Assembly (NCBI RefSeq): GCF_900129565.1
Contig: NZ_FQWD01000003.1
Location: forward strand, 407,880-471,879
Direction: 5' to 3'
From: Marisediminitalea aggregata
GTDB lineage: Bacteria; Pseudomonadota; Gammaproteobacteria; Enterobacterales; Alteromonadaceae
Length of the DNA stretch: 64,000 bases
Both the position numbers and the translations under genes were made by a program. A model generated the notes under the pieces. The model saw only the letters and a list, made by a program, of their open reading frames with translations, was not told the DNA's origin and did not search any database. Of this stretch, positions 28,640-37,702 are shown piece after piece. Numbering within the stretch: position 1 is the first letter of the stretch; each line of letters starts with the position of its first letter.

Positions 28640-29428
28640 TTAGTCTGGCAGGAATAACGGACCAAGTGGCTGCTCGGGTAAACCAAACGCATCAGGATAA
28701 TCCACTTTTACCAGATACAGACCATTTGGCTTCGCAGTTGCCGCAGATAGCGTACGATCGCGACCAGCCAGCAATGTAGCTATCCAGTCAACCGGCTGAT
28801 GCCCCGATCCTATCTCGACCAGCGAACCAACAATGTTGCGTACCATATGGTGGAGAAACGCATTGGCACTGATATCGACGACCACAAAGGCACCATGGCG
28901 CGACACAGTGACGTTGGTAACGTTGCGAAACGGCGTTTTAGACTGGCACAGGGCAGCGCGAAACGCACTGAAGTCCTGCTCACCCAATAAAGCTTGTGCT
29001 GCTTCATGCATGAGTTGCTCATTCAGAGGGCGATGTATATGCGTTATACCCTGCTCTAAAATGGCCGGGCGCATTTTGTGATTGTAGATGACGTAGCGAT
29101 AGCGTCGGCCCGTGGCGGAAAAACGCGCATTAAACTCGTCGGATACATGCACACACCACTTCACCGCCACCGACGAGGGTAAATTAGCATTGACGCCCAT
29201 AGTCCAGGCTTTGAGCGGACGTACCGCATCACAGTCAAAATGCACAACCTGACCTGTTGCATGCACACCGGCATCGGTGCGACCAGCGCACTGCACTTCT
29301 ATTGGTGTATTGGCCACGGTAGATAAGGCTTTTTCCAAATGTTCCTGAACACTCGGCACTTCACGCTGGCGTTGCCAGCCGTAATGTTGTGCGCCGTCAT
29401 ATTCAATACCTAGTGCAATTCGAGTCAT
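28640..29428 (-). CDS. truA: tRNA pseudouridine synthase A
   Basis: A 262-residue enzyme that makes pseudouridine at positions 38-40 of tRNA anticodon stems. It has the N-terminal [16 protein letters not shown], the catalytic aspartate in [14 protein letters not shown], and the C-terminal [20 protein letters not shown] 29428 gives the family N-terminus ([12 protein letters not shown]); the frame is open to 29488 but that would add unrelated residues. Downstream is accD with a 168-bp gap. Confidence 0.97.
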   Translation of the reverse strand: MTRIALGIEYDGAQHYGWQRQREVPSVQEHLEKALSTVANTPIEVQCAGRTDAGVHATGQVVHFDCDAVRPLKAWTMGVNANLPSSVAVKWCVHVSDEFNARFSATGRRYRYVIYNHKMRPAILEQGITHIHRPLNEQLMHEAAQALLGEQDFSAFRAALCQSKTPFRNVTNVTVSRHGAFVVVDISANAFLHHMVRNIVGSLVEIGSGHQPVDWIATLLAGRDRTLSAATAKPNGLYLVKVDYPDAFGLPEQPLGPLFLPD

Positions 29429-29492
29429 GTGTGTACAGCAATTATTAAACGGGGGCGTAAGTGTATTATAAGGCGGTAGAAGGGGCAATTTT

Positions 29493-29517
29493 GCAGGGAA
29501 GAAAAGCCCTTCCCTGC
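29493..29517 (-). terminator. Hairpin after the M28 peptidase gene
   Basis: GCAGGGAAG and CTTCCCTGC form a 9-bp perfect stem with a 7-nt loop, 14 bp past the peptidase stop. The minus-strand tail is AAAATT and not a T-run, so terminator strength is doubtful. Confidence 0.45.
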
Positions 29518-29530
29518 GGGTTTTATGTGG

Positions 29531-30946
29531 TTATTTTCTGAAATCCGTATCGCTGCTTGTCGCAAAGTAGGCAAACAGCGTGTAAATCGCGGTATTAACC
29601 TTCAGTGCATCCTGGTCTACTTTGTCCAGAGTGTCGTTTTCGGTGTGGTGAAAATCAAAGTAATCCAGACCATCGGGCGCAAAGTTCACCGCCGGTTGGC
29701 CCGCTTTACCCAGTAGACTCATGTCGGACTGACCTTTGGCCGTATTGGTGGAGGCCAGGGCAACCCCCATCGGTGCAATATATTCCGCAAAATCACGTAT
29801 GGCATTCAGCGCCGTTGGCCCCACGCCAGGCTCCATTTTATAAATTTCGCCATTGCCGAAGTCCCACTCAGCGCCCATGACATGCTGCGACATGTCGTCA
29901 GCGTGGCGCTTCACATAATCTTCTGCGCCCACCAGTCCAATTTCTTCTGCCGCGAAGAGTATTACGCGCAGTGTACGAGCCGGACGCTCAGGCAATTCAG
30001 CAATATAATGCCCTGCCGCCATGATAATCCCCATGCCAATGCCGTCATCAACAGCGCCGGTACCCACATCCCAACTATCGATGTGTGCACCGAGCGTGAC
30101 ATACTCGTTTGGCTTCGTGCTGCCTGTAACGTCGCCAATTACATTGGCAATGGTCACAGTTTTCCCTGTAGGGCCGCTAGCATTGGTGGTAATCGTAAAC
30201 GACACGGGTTGGTTGCGTGTAAACATGTTTTCCAGCAAGTCGGCATCCGGATTAGAAATAGCTACCGCAGGAATTTTAGGATGCTTTTCATCGTATCGCA
30301 TTACCCCAGTGTGGCCGATACGGTCGGTGTCTGTACCCACAGAGCGCATCAAGAAGGCCACAGCGCCTTTGCTTGCCGCTGCAGAAGCACCTGCCACACG
30401 GGCGCCAACAGCTTTTCCATAACCGTGGCCGTCGATATGACGTTCCATTTTGTACCCGACGTACGCAATTTTACCCTTCAGGCTACCTGCCGGGGCAGCT
30501 TGCAACTCAGCAAGATCCGCGAAATGCACCACCTCTGCGGTTAAGGGCTTGCCGTCGGTACCCACACTGCCACCCAGCGCCAGCCCGACGACTTTATGAG
30601 GAAATGGCGCGGTAATTTGCAAGGTTAGGTCGCCGCGTTGCCACAGCTGAGCCTGACTTTCCTCAATCCAGACTTTGTCGAAGCCCAGTGTTTTGAGCTT
30701 GTTAACAGCCCATGTTGTAGCGAGATCAGCGCCGGGTGTTCCCACCATACGTGACCCGACTTCTGTAGTCAGGGACTCAATCAACGAATAAGACAGCGTA
30801 TCTTGCTTTACTTCGGTCTTTATTGCGTCCATTACGGAAATCTGCTTTTCACTCAATGCCGCAAAGCTACTTGCTGAAAAGAGCACGCCTGCCATTCCCA
30901 ACAGTGCCGCTGCCAGTGGCCGTTTCATTGTTTTCATTTTTGTCAT
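29531..30946 (-). CDS. Exported M28-family zinc aminopeptidase
   Basis: A 471-residue secreted metallopeptidase. The signal peptide ends near SASSFA (about residue 29). A PA-like insert (about 130-250) precedes the M28 catalytic core. That core has HIDSWDVGTGAVDDGIG with the first metal ligands, AAEEIGLVGAE with the catalytic and bridging glutamates, and a late histidine in FDFHHTENDT. Members release N-terminal amino acids or dipeptides, as in plasma glutamate carboxypeptidase relatives. It lies with the nucleoside hydrolase gene inside an otherwise conserved housekeeping block. Confidence 0.93.
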   Translation of the reverse strand: MTKMKTMKRPLAAALLGMAGVLFSASSFAALSEKQISVMDAIKTEVKQDTLSYSLIESLTTEVGSRMVGTPGADLATTWAVNKLKTLGFDKVWIEESQAQLWQRGDLTLQITAPFPHKVVGLALGGSVGTDGKPLTAEVVHFADLAELQAAPAGSLKGKIAYVGYKMERHIDGHGYGKAVGARVAGASAAASKGAVAFLMRSVGTDTDRIGHTGVMRYDEKHPKIPAVAISNPDADLLENMFTRNQPVSFTITTNASGPTGKTVTIANVIGDVTGSTKPNEYVTLGAHIDSWDVGTGAVDDGIGMGIIMAAGHYIAELPERPARTLRVILFAAEEIGLVGAEDYVKRHADDMSQHVMGAEWDFGNGEIYKMEPGVGPTALNAIRDFAEYIAPMGVALASTNTAKGQSDMSLLGKAGQPAVNFAPDGLDYFDFHHTENDTLDKVDQDALKVNTAIYTLFAYFATSSDTDFRK

Positions 30947-31073
30947 TTACCTTATGCGAAGTTAGCGTTAGCGCGTCAGCATAGTGGTATCAGATCCCGC
31001 AAAGAAAACAAAGTATCCGTCGACAACTTTCTGTTGCCATGCGACAGAGGTTTAGCCAGAGCGTCTGCATACT

Positions 31074-32042
31074 TCATGACTTTGTATTATTCAGCTTCAT
31101 CACCGCCAAAAAGTCAGCAAACGTTAGCCTGGCATCTATTGAGCGAAATACTCGAATCGGGCGTTCCACCCGTTCTTTTCCATAGCTGCCGTCAGGATTG
31201 ATGACCCTTGACGCCATTGTGTCACTTTGGCTGCTTTGTACAGACAGAGCACTCAGTGTAACTAGTGGGTGATCGCCCATAGTCAGCGCGCCGCCCATGT
31301 CTACAAACGGAGGTAAGTGTGTATATTGTTCATATAGCCAGGTTGCAGTCGGCGATACAGGTTTGAAATCGATGGCCATTTCCGCCACCGAATATTGCAT
31401 CTGACGGTATGTACTAACCGGAATTTGCCAAATTGGCACCGTGCTCTGTTCAAACACGTACTTTGCCGCGTCGAGGTCGGTCATGAGATTGTATTCCGGC
31501 TCTCCCGTCGGATAATCACCACCGCCAATCCATATCAGGGTCATGCGCTGAGCGATTGCAGGTTCAAGTTTTAGTGCTTCGGCAAGATTAGTCAGTGGCC
31601 CGCCGCAGGTGAAAAATAAGGGTAAATCACTGTCTTGCATAGCCGCTTGCACAATAGCTTTAGCAGCATTAGATGGTTCATTATGTTCCTGACTATTCAA
31701 GTCATAACCCGGGGCAACGGGCACCTCTTTAGTCCCTAGCAAAGCCAGTAACTTATTCGCTTTTTGCGCGCCTGCCACCGCGGTATCCCTATCCCGGTAA
31801 CTAAATTTCGCTAATTCAGGATCTAAACCCGATACAGTAATTAGCACCGTTTCCGTTTTTTTACTGAGTAACTGGTGGGCTAACGCTGCTAACCCATCCG
31901 GATCGCCGGCAAAGTCGTTGTCAACGATCACTCTGGCACTGACGCGCTGTGTAATTTCCCTTTCCCCAGCATTCACCAGCCAACACTGACTCAGTACCAA
32001 TACAAAAATGGTTTGAATTCCGTATTTACGCAATAATTTCAT
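31074..32042 (-). CDS. Exported nucleoside hydrolase-like protein
   Basis: A 322-residue protein with an N-terminal signal peptide (cleavage near WLVNA) and a nucleoside hydrolase domain. Family members cut the N-glycosidic bond of ribonucleosides using a calcium-binding Asp cluster. The cluster reads VIVDNDFAGDPDG, a variant of the canonical DxDPGxDD. Downstream, FFTCGGPLTNLAEAL and EPEYNLMTDLDAAKYVF match the family. Periplasmic location suggests salvage of external nucleosides. The active-site variant occurs in a subfamily, but its substrate is not known to me. Confidence 0.85.
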   Translation of the reverse strand: MKLLRKYGIQTIFVLVLSQCWLVNAGEREITQRVSARVIVDNDFAGDPDGLAALAHQLLSKKTETVLITVSGLDPELAKFSYRDRDTAVAGAQKANKLLALLGTKEVPVAPGYDLNSQEHNEPSNAAKAIVQAAMQDSDLPLFFTCGGPLTNLAEALKLEPAIAQRMTLIWIGGGDYPTGEPEYNLMTDLDAAKYVFEQSTVPIWQIPVSTYRQMQYSVAEMAIDFKPVSPTATWLYEQYTHLPPFVDMGGALTMGDHPLVTLSALSVQSSQSDTMASRVINPDGSYGKERVERPIRVFRSIDARLTFADFLAVMKLNNTKS

Positions 32043-32223
32043 GATTCAACACTTCTTAAAACAATCAATGAAACCAAGTGTGCGATGGGAATACCCGGCC
32101 GTAAAATAGCCATTTTTAGGTAGTGTATACAAACAACCTATACATGGGGTTCTATCAGAAGGCTTTGCAGTGTAGGCCGAATGTAGTTCGGTATGGATTA
32201 ACTACGGTGAAATGCACCGGCCA

Positions 32224-32270
32224 GAAAAAAGGCCCGATGCCAGAACGAATCGCGTTCTGCCTTTCGGACC
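32224..32270 (-). terminator. Rho-independent terminator after fimV
   Basis: On the minus strand GGTCCGAAAGGCAGAACG pairs with CGTTCTGGCATCGGGCC (one mismatch and G-T pairs) and is followed by TTTTTTCTGG. The rest of the 32043-32352 gap shows no convincing coding sequence. Confidence 0.8.
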
Positions 32271-32352
32271 ATCTTACATTGTGTGGTGCTGTTTCAGGCA
32301 AGTTGTTCAGGGCCTGAGATATTCAGCCTATTTGAACTGCTGCAATGCCCGG

Positions 32353-35300
32353 CTATGCGCTGAGTGTTTTAAGCAAGCTTTCTGCTTCCGCTTTTTGATT
32401 GTCGGAGCCTTTATCCATCACTTCTTCGAGCAACTCTTTGGCGGCTTCCGGGTCGTCCATTTCAATGTAAACCCGAGCTAGATCAAGATTTGCATTCTGG
32501 CCTGCGTCTTTGTCGATATCAAATACATCATCGTCGTCGCTTACGCCGCTGAATTCTGACAAACTGACATCTAAATCCAGCTCTCGCTCCGCTTCGTCCT
32601 CTTCCGTAGCATCAGACTCAGCCATTAGCGTTTCCACATCCACAAAATCGTCTTCTATAGAAGCATCAATGGGATTATCGGATTCAGCGCTGTCTTCTGC
32701 ATCCGTTTCGGTCAACGCGTCGTCAGTAACGTCACTCGCCGGTGCTTCGGTTGCTTCTTCGCTGAACAGTGCCTGCAAATCCAAATCCGGATTGTCCAGT
32801 TTGAAGTCTTCCAGCGCTTTATCTTCAGGCTCTTCACTGTCGATAGCGCCGAGTAATTCGTCAAACTCACTGTTGTCGAGTTCATCCAGAATAGCCGCTT
32901 CTTCGCCGCTGCTACCTTCCGTTAGCCAGTCGTCCAGTCCAGGGACATCTTCGAGTTCATCAATATCGACTGAATCGCGCTGTTCTTTTGACGCAGCGTC
33001 TGGCAATACGCCGTCCTGTTCCTGCTCCAGTTCAAAGCTGTCGATTTCTTTCTCAAAATCGTCCAGAGCCTGTCCCAGCAGATCATCATCGAAGCCATCG
33101 TCTGATGGTGTTTCGCCCGATTCAGCCTGTTCAGAAAATGACGGGATGTCGTCCATCATTTGCTTGTCGAAATCTGCCAATGCTTTTTCAAAGGCGGCCT
33201 CGCCTGTTAGCGCATCGTCATCTACGTCAGATTCAGCGTCTTCAAGACCTTCGTCGGCCAGATCGTTTGTTTCGGGTTCAGTGCTATCTACTTGGGCCTC
33301 TGCCTGCTCTTCTGCCAGCGCATCAGCACGGTCGAGTTCGTCGAGCTCTTCCAGAATAGCTTTAGTCAGGTCCTCTTCAGCTTCATCAGCCTCATCAGCC
33401 TGATTTTCGGCTTCGGCATCTGATTCTGGGTCAATGTCTGATATTGAATCTGCTTCTGGCTCAGATTCCACGTCAAACTCTTCTGATTCCAGCGCATCCT
33501 CAGTTACGTCTTCAGTCTCTGGCAGAGTGTCTGATAGAGCCTCTGCGTCATTGTTGAGTGCGTCCGCGGCGGGCTCTTCTAAGAGCACCTCTTCAGAGAG
33601 CTCGTCTTCTGACGCTAATTCATCTGATGTCGCTTCTTCAGCCTGCGCGTTTAACTCATCGAGTAATTCGTCGGTTAGAGCATCGTCATCTGCCAGCTCT
33701 TCAGCGTTCTCCGATGTGACCTCGTTATCTGCTTCTACCGATAACGCCATGTCGTCTTCTGATGATTCGAGCTCAGCCAGTAACTCGTCGGTCAGCGAGT
33801 CTTCCGGCATGTCATCTTCGATGTTTTCCGGCGCATCGTCCAGTGTGTCGACGGCGTCTTGTTCACTTTCGTCAGCCGATGCTTGGTCTGAATCGGCAAG
33901 GTCGTCGGCGTCTTCTAACTCAGCGTCAAGTTCAGCCAGCAGCTCATCGGTTAGCGGGTCATCCAGTTGTGAATCGTCGAAATCGTCCTCAACTTCGACC
34001 TTTGCATCAGGATCAACCGTCGCTTCAGATGCTAACTCTGCTTCTGATTCTGAATCTGGTTCAGAGTCTGGCTCTGGCTCGAACTCGCCCAGCTCCTGTA
34101 ACAGTTCATCGGTCAAATCGTCGGAAACATCTTCGTCAAAACTGCTCTCATCCACATCATCTGCCGGTGCTTCCGGCAATGGCGACACGTCCAGTTCATC
34201 GTCTTCTGGTAACTCTGCTTCCAATTCGGCCAGCAGCTCGTCGGACAACGGATCTTCAAACACATCCGCATTCTCAATGTCATCGATATTGATTTCATCG
34301 AGGTCGTCAGTAATGTCGTCAATGCTTTGCAGTTTCGATTCTGCTTCGGTATCGGTTTGCTCCTGATTGTCGATGACATCCTCGTCGAGGTCTTCATCAT
34401 CCAGATCGCCGGCAAGGTCGCCCATCATTTCAATCTGGTCAATTTCGCTGATTATGCTGTCAGTTAAGCGGTCCAAAGCCTGTGACTGCTGGGAAATTTC
34501 CTCATCCAGCTTGCCCAGCATCTCTTCGCTAACCGGGCCGTCGTCTACTGGTAAAGCGGCTTTGTCTTCCTCTGTTGGTTGGTTTTCTTCCAACAAATCA
34601 TCGATCGAAATTTCCGGCTTATCGTCGTCTTCATCATCAACCGGACTTTCAATCGGTACAGCGGCAATATCGTCATCAGACTCATCAAGTTCATCAATGT
34701 CTGATTGTGGTTCAATTTCTGGCTCAGGCTCAGGTGCAGGCGCTTGTTCTGCATCCAGCAACGCATCGATATCGTCGATATCAAAATCGTCATCTGCGGC
34801 GTTATCAGCCAGGATATCGTCGATGTCATCATCTGACACCTCTTCATTTTCTTCTGTTTTGTAGACCTGTTCAGGATCTTCAAGCAGGGCCGCTAACTCT
34901 TCGTCGCTGGTTTGATCTTCTTCCCCTGCCAGTGACTCGCCATCCTCAACATCGTTTAATTCACCTAAGTCCGCAGCCTGTTGCTCAGACTCGAAGTCGT
35001 CCAGTAAGTCATCGTCGGCGGAAAGGTCTATGGCATCGTCGTCGGCATCATCGGCAAATTCGTCATCGAACAAACTGTCCAGTTCGTCCTGGTCCAGCTC
35101 ACTGTCACCTTCCTCAAATGGATCCGAGCCTTCGTCAGGTACCAGCATGTCATCGTTTAGATCAGCAAATGATTCATCTTCATTTAATGAAGACTCCAAC
35201 TCTGTCGACAGCACGTCGTCGAGTAAATCGTCGTCGTTAAACAACTCTTCATCGGAGAGTTCATTGTCGTCGATATCGCTTTCGATGGCCGTGGACAGGT

Positions 35301-36222
35301 CAGCAATACTTTCATCGACTTCTGGCGCCGGTTGCTCAGGCAATTTCACCCCGGGTTCAGCAGGTGATGACTTACGCTTCATCAACCATACCGCCAGGCC
35401 GGCAATAAATGACAGGCTTAACAAAGCAGTACCAGCGATTAGCGCCATGGGGCTGGTAAGCATGGCCGCGATAGAATTTTCCTGCTCAGCTTGTTTAGCT
35501 GCGCGATCGCTCAGCAGGATTTCTTTTAATTCACGTTGAAGTGCCAGTTGTTCTTCGACCTTGGTTTCCACTTCGTCGTCTACCCGACCGCGAAGCGATT
35601 CCAAATCGGTATTTATTTTTTCGATACGGTCGTACAGTTTCCGGTTATCGTCGAGTAACGCCTGAACACTGTCGATTGATGCGGCAAACTGATTGCGTAA
35701 CTCTTCAAACTGACGCGCTTGTGACTGGTCGATTTGCACCAGTTGCTGTTCTAACTCGGATTTAGTCTGGGTCAGATCTTCCTGATTAACAAGCGGCACC
35801 GGCGGCTTGAGGTTATTCAGACTATCACCCGGCCGGGGTTCCATTCTCGCCCAGGCGGCGTCATCAGCTTCTGCTTTTAAGCGTGCTTTTGTGGGATCGA
35901 TTCGCGCGATGTAACGGTCGGAAGGCAGCTTGAGGGTTGCCCCATCTACCATAAGATTTAAATTTTGCTGTTCAAACGCATCGGGATTCAGTTCGTAAAT
36001 GGCCACCATCACCTGATATATCGTCAGGTTTTGATTTTGACGGTAACGATTAGCAATGCGCCACAGAGTATCCTGAGAGTCAATTGGGCCGTATACCGCA
36101 CCAGAGAATTGGTCGGTAGCATTTTTTGGCCCACGAAGCGGTGTGGTTTGCGCTGAAACGGGGTCGCTAACAATGCCGCATAGCATTATTAGTAGTAACC
36201 AACCCGTTAAATGCAATTTCAT
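32353..36222 (-). CDS. fimV: FimV/HubP-type polar landmark protein
   Basis: A 1289-residue bitopic protein. An N-terminal signal (ends near DPVSA) is followed by a periplasmic LysM-like domain (DTLWRIANRYRQNQNLT, about 50-95), a coiled coil (about 145-235) and one transmembrane helix (ALIAGTALLSLSFIAGLAVW, about 252-272). After that comes some 950 residues of extremely acidic, low-complexity cytoplasmic sequence. The end carries the conserved FimV C-terminal TPR-like motif (LDLARVYIEMDDPEAAKELL). HubP/FimV proteins organise cell poles, chemotaxis arrays and flagella or type IV pili. The acidic region repeats LTDELLAEL-type motifs five times. Its position next to asd and truA is conserved. Confidence 0.95.
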   Translation of the reverse strand: MKLHLTGWLLLIMLCGIVSDPVSAQTTPLRGPKNATDQFSGAVYGPIDSQDTLWRIANRYRQNQNLTIYQVMVAIYELNPDAFEQQNLNLMVDGATLKLPSDRYIARIDPTKARLKAEADDAAWARMEPRPGDSLNNLKPPVPLVNQEDLTQTKSELEQQLVQIDQSQARQFEELRNQFAASIDSVQALLDDNRKLYDRIEKINTDLESLRGRVDDEVETKVEEQLALQRELKEILLSDRAAKQAEQENSIAAMLTSPMALIAGTALLSLSFIAGLAVWLMKRKSSPAEPGVKLPEQPAPEVDESIADLSTAIESDIDDNELSDEELFNDDDLLDDVLSTELESSLNEDESFADLNDDMLVPDEGSDPFEEGDSELDQDELDSLFDDEFADDADDDAIDLSADDDLLDDFESEQQAADLGELNDVEDGESLAGEEDQTSDEELAALLEDPEQVYKTEENEEVSDDDIDDILADNAADDDFDIDDIDALLDAEQAPAPEPEPEIEPQSDIDELDESDDDIAAVPIESPVDDEDDDKPEISIDDLLEENQPTEEDKAALPVDDGPVSEEMLGKLDEEISQQSQALDRLTDSIISEIDQIEMMGDLAGDLDDEDLDEDVIDNQEQTDTEAESKLQSIDDITDDLDEINIDDIENADVFEDPLSDELLAELEAELPEDDELDVSPLPEAPADDVDESSFDEDVSDDLTDELLQELGEFEPEPDSEPDSESEAELASEATVDPDAKVEVEDDFDDSQLDDPLTDELLAELDAELEDADDLADSDQASADESEQDAVDTLDDAPENIEDDMPEDSLTDELLAELESSEDDMALSVEADNEVTSENAEELADDDALTDELLDELNAQAEEATSDELASEDELSEEVLLEEPAADALNNDAEALSDTLPETEDVTEDALESEEFDVESEPEADSISDIDPESDAEAENQADEADEAEEDLTKAILEELDELDRADALAEEQAEAQVDSTEPETNDLADEGLEDAESDVDDDALTGEAAFEKALADFDKQMMDDIPSFSEQAESGETPSDDGFDDDLLGQALDDFEKEIDSFELEQEQDGVLPDAASKEQRDSVDIDELEDVPGLDDWLTEGSSGEEAAILDELDNSEFDELLGAIDSEEPEDKALEDFKLDNPDLDLQALFSEEATEAPASDVTDDALTETDAEDSAESDNPIDASIEDDFVDVETLMAESDATEEDEAERELDLDVSLSEFSGVSDDDDVFDIDKDAGQNANLDLARVYIEMDDPEAAKELLEEVMDKGSDNQKAEAESLLKTLSA

Positions 36223-36648
36223 AGCGTTCCTTTATGCCCTCAAGCGTCGCGCAGTATCACAGCAAGTCAATCTGCACTCGCGCACTCAGTGTTCAATGAA
36301 TAACTGAGTGAGTTTGTTGTTATTCTGGCAATCGCCCTGGTTTATTGGGTGGTACAGGCTTCGCTAGCGCCAGCAAATGCCTTTACCTTGCTCTGTTCAT
36401 GTTTTGGCAGCGTGTTGGTGTATACCATTCACTGCGTTATACACAAAATATAAACCAGTTGGTCGGGTCGATCTAGGGAATGTTGCTCCCAGACAGCAAA
36501 AGCCCGAGCCTTTTACCTGTTTGGCTATCACACCAGCCCCCTGCAACAGCAGCATTGCAGGCGATGCTGAAGCGGTGTGCACAGCAAGCTTAAGTGTATT
36601 ATCGACCAAGCTTGCTATAAGTTTATTAAATTTGTCAGCGAGTTACGT
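36223..36648. other. Non-coding gap between fimV and asd
   Basis: A 426-bp gap that must hold the fimV promoter and the asd 3' end. The only structure I see is a 9-bp inverted repeat, AGCAAGCTT (36583) and AAGCTTGCT (36608), with a 16-nt spacer and no T-run. Short open frames on both strands here look random in composition. Confidence 0.6.
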
Positions 36649-37665
36649 TTAAAGGTAGTCGCGAATCAACACTTCGGCAATTTGCACGCTGTTGGTAGCC
36701 GCACCCTTGCGAATGTTATCTGACACTACCCAGAGGTTTAAACCCGACGGATGTGAAATGTCATTGCGCACGCGACCCACGTGAACTAAATCATTGCCAC
36801 TGGCATTGCCGACCTGCGTTGGGAAGTCCTCGCGCGACTCGTACAGCTTGATACCCGGCGCATCTGCCAGCAACTGTTTAGCGGCTTCGGCGTCGATTGG
36901 CATGCGGGTTTCAATGTGAATTGCCTCGCCATGCCCGTAAAATACCGGCACCCGAACTGCGGTAGCGTTCACTAAAATACTTTCGTCACCCATGATTTTC
37001 TGGGTTTCCCACACCATTTTCATTTCTTCTTTGGTGTAGTCATTGTCCATGAACACATCGATTTGCGGGATCGCATTGAAGGCAATCTGACGGCTAAATG
37101 CTTCTGGCGTAATCTCACGGGAATTCATAAGCCCTGCGGTTTGCGTGGCCAGTTCTTCAAGCGCAGATTTACCGGCTCCCGATACCGACTGATAGGTGCA
37201 CACATTGATGCGTTCAATGCCGAAGGCTTCATGCAACGGTTTTAATGCTACCAGCATCTGAATTGTCGAACAGTTCGGATTAGCAATGATATTGCGATTG
37301 CGGAAGTCTGCCAGTGCATGGGCATTGACCTCAGGCACAACCAACGGGATATCAGGCTCGTAGCGGAACTGAGACGTGTTATCGATAACAACACAACCGG
37401 CGTCAGCTGCTAAGGGCGCATATTTCTCAGACACACTGCCACCCGCCGAGAAAAACGCAAACTGAACCTGTGTCCAGTCAAAGCTTTCGGCATCCAGTAC
37501 TTCGATGTCCTCGCCCTTAAACGTAATGGTGCCGCCTGCTGAGCGAGAACTCGCAAGTGGAAACAGTTCAGCAACCGGGAATTTCCGTTGCTCCAGCAGC
37601 TCGATCATGGTTTGACCAACCAGACCTGTGGCGCCCAGCACGGCTACGTTAAAGGCTTGTGACAT
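36649..37665 (-). CDS. asd: Aspartate-semialdehyde dehydrogenase
   Basis: A 338-residue NADP-dependent enzyme that reduces aspartyl phosphate to aspartate semialdehyde for lysine, threonine, methionine and DAP. It has VAVLGATGLVGQTMIELL at the start, the catalytic cysteine in NPNCSTIQM and the histidine region GHGEAIHIE. E. coli has the inactive homologue Usg in this place, but here the cysteine is kept, so the gene should be active. ATG 37665 (MSQAFNVAVLG) is chosen over the longer open frame because upstream residues overlap pdxB. It is 37 bp downstream of pdxB. Confidence 0.95.
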   Translation of the reverse strand: MSQAFNVAVLGATGLVGQTMIELLEQRKFPVAELFPLASSRSAGGTITFKGEDIEVLDAESFDWTQVQFAFFSAGGSVSEKYAPLAADAGCVVIDNTSQFRYEPDIPLVVPEVNAHALADFRNRNIIANPNCSTIQMLVALKPLHEAFGIERINVCTYQSVSGAGKSALEELATQTAGLMNSREITPEAFSRQIAFNAIPQIDVFMDNDYTKEEMKMVWETQKIMGDESILVNATAVRVPVFYGHGEAIHIETRMPIDAEAAKQLLADAPGIKLYESREDFPTQVGNASGNDLVHVGRVRNDISHPSGLNLWVVSDNIRKGAATNSVQIAEVLIRDYL

Positions 37666-37702
37666 AACAGTGTATTCTCCTGTATTTCTAACTTTGTAAA
37701 TA

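Noticed and set aside
32510..35539. Long serine-rich open frames opposite fimV.
   Set aside because: They mirror the GAT/GAC/GAA-rich codons of the acidic FimV tail read in reverse and show no start context of their own.
36377..36652. Overlapping small frames on both strands in the fimV-asd gap.
   Set aside because: No ribosome sites or family-like sequence, and both strands are equally open.
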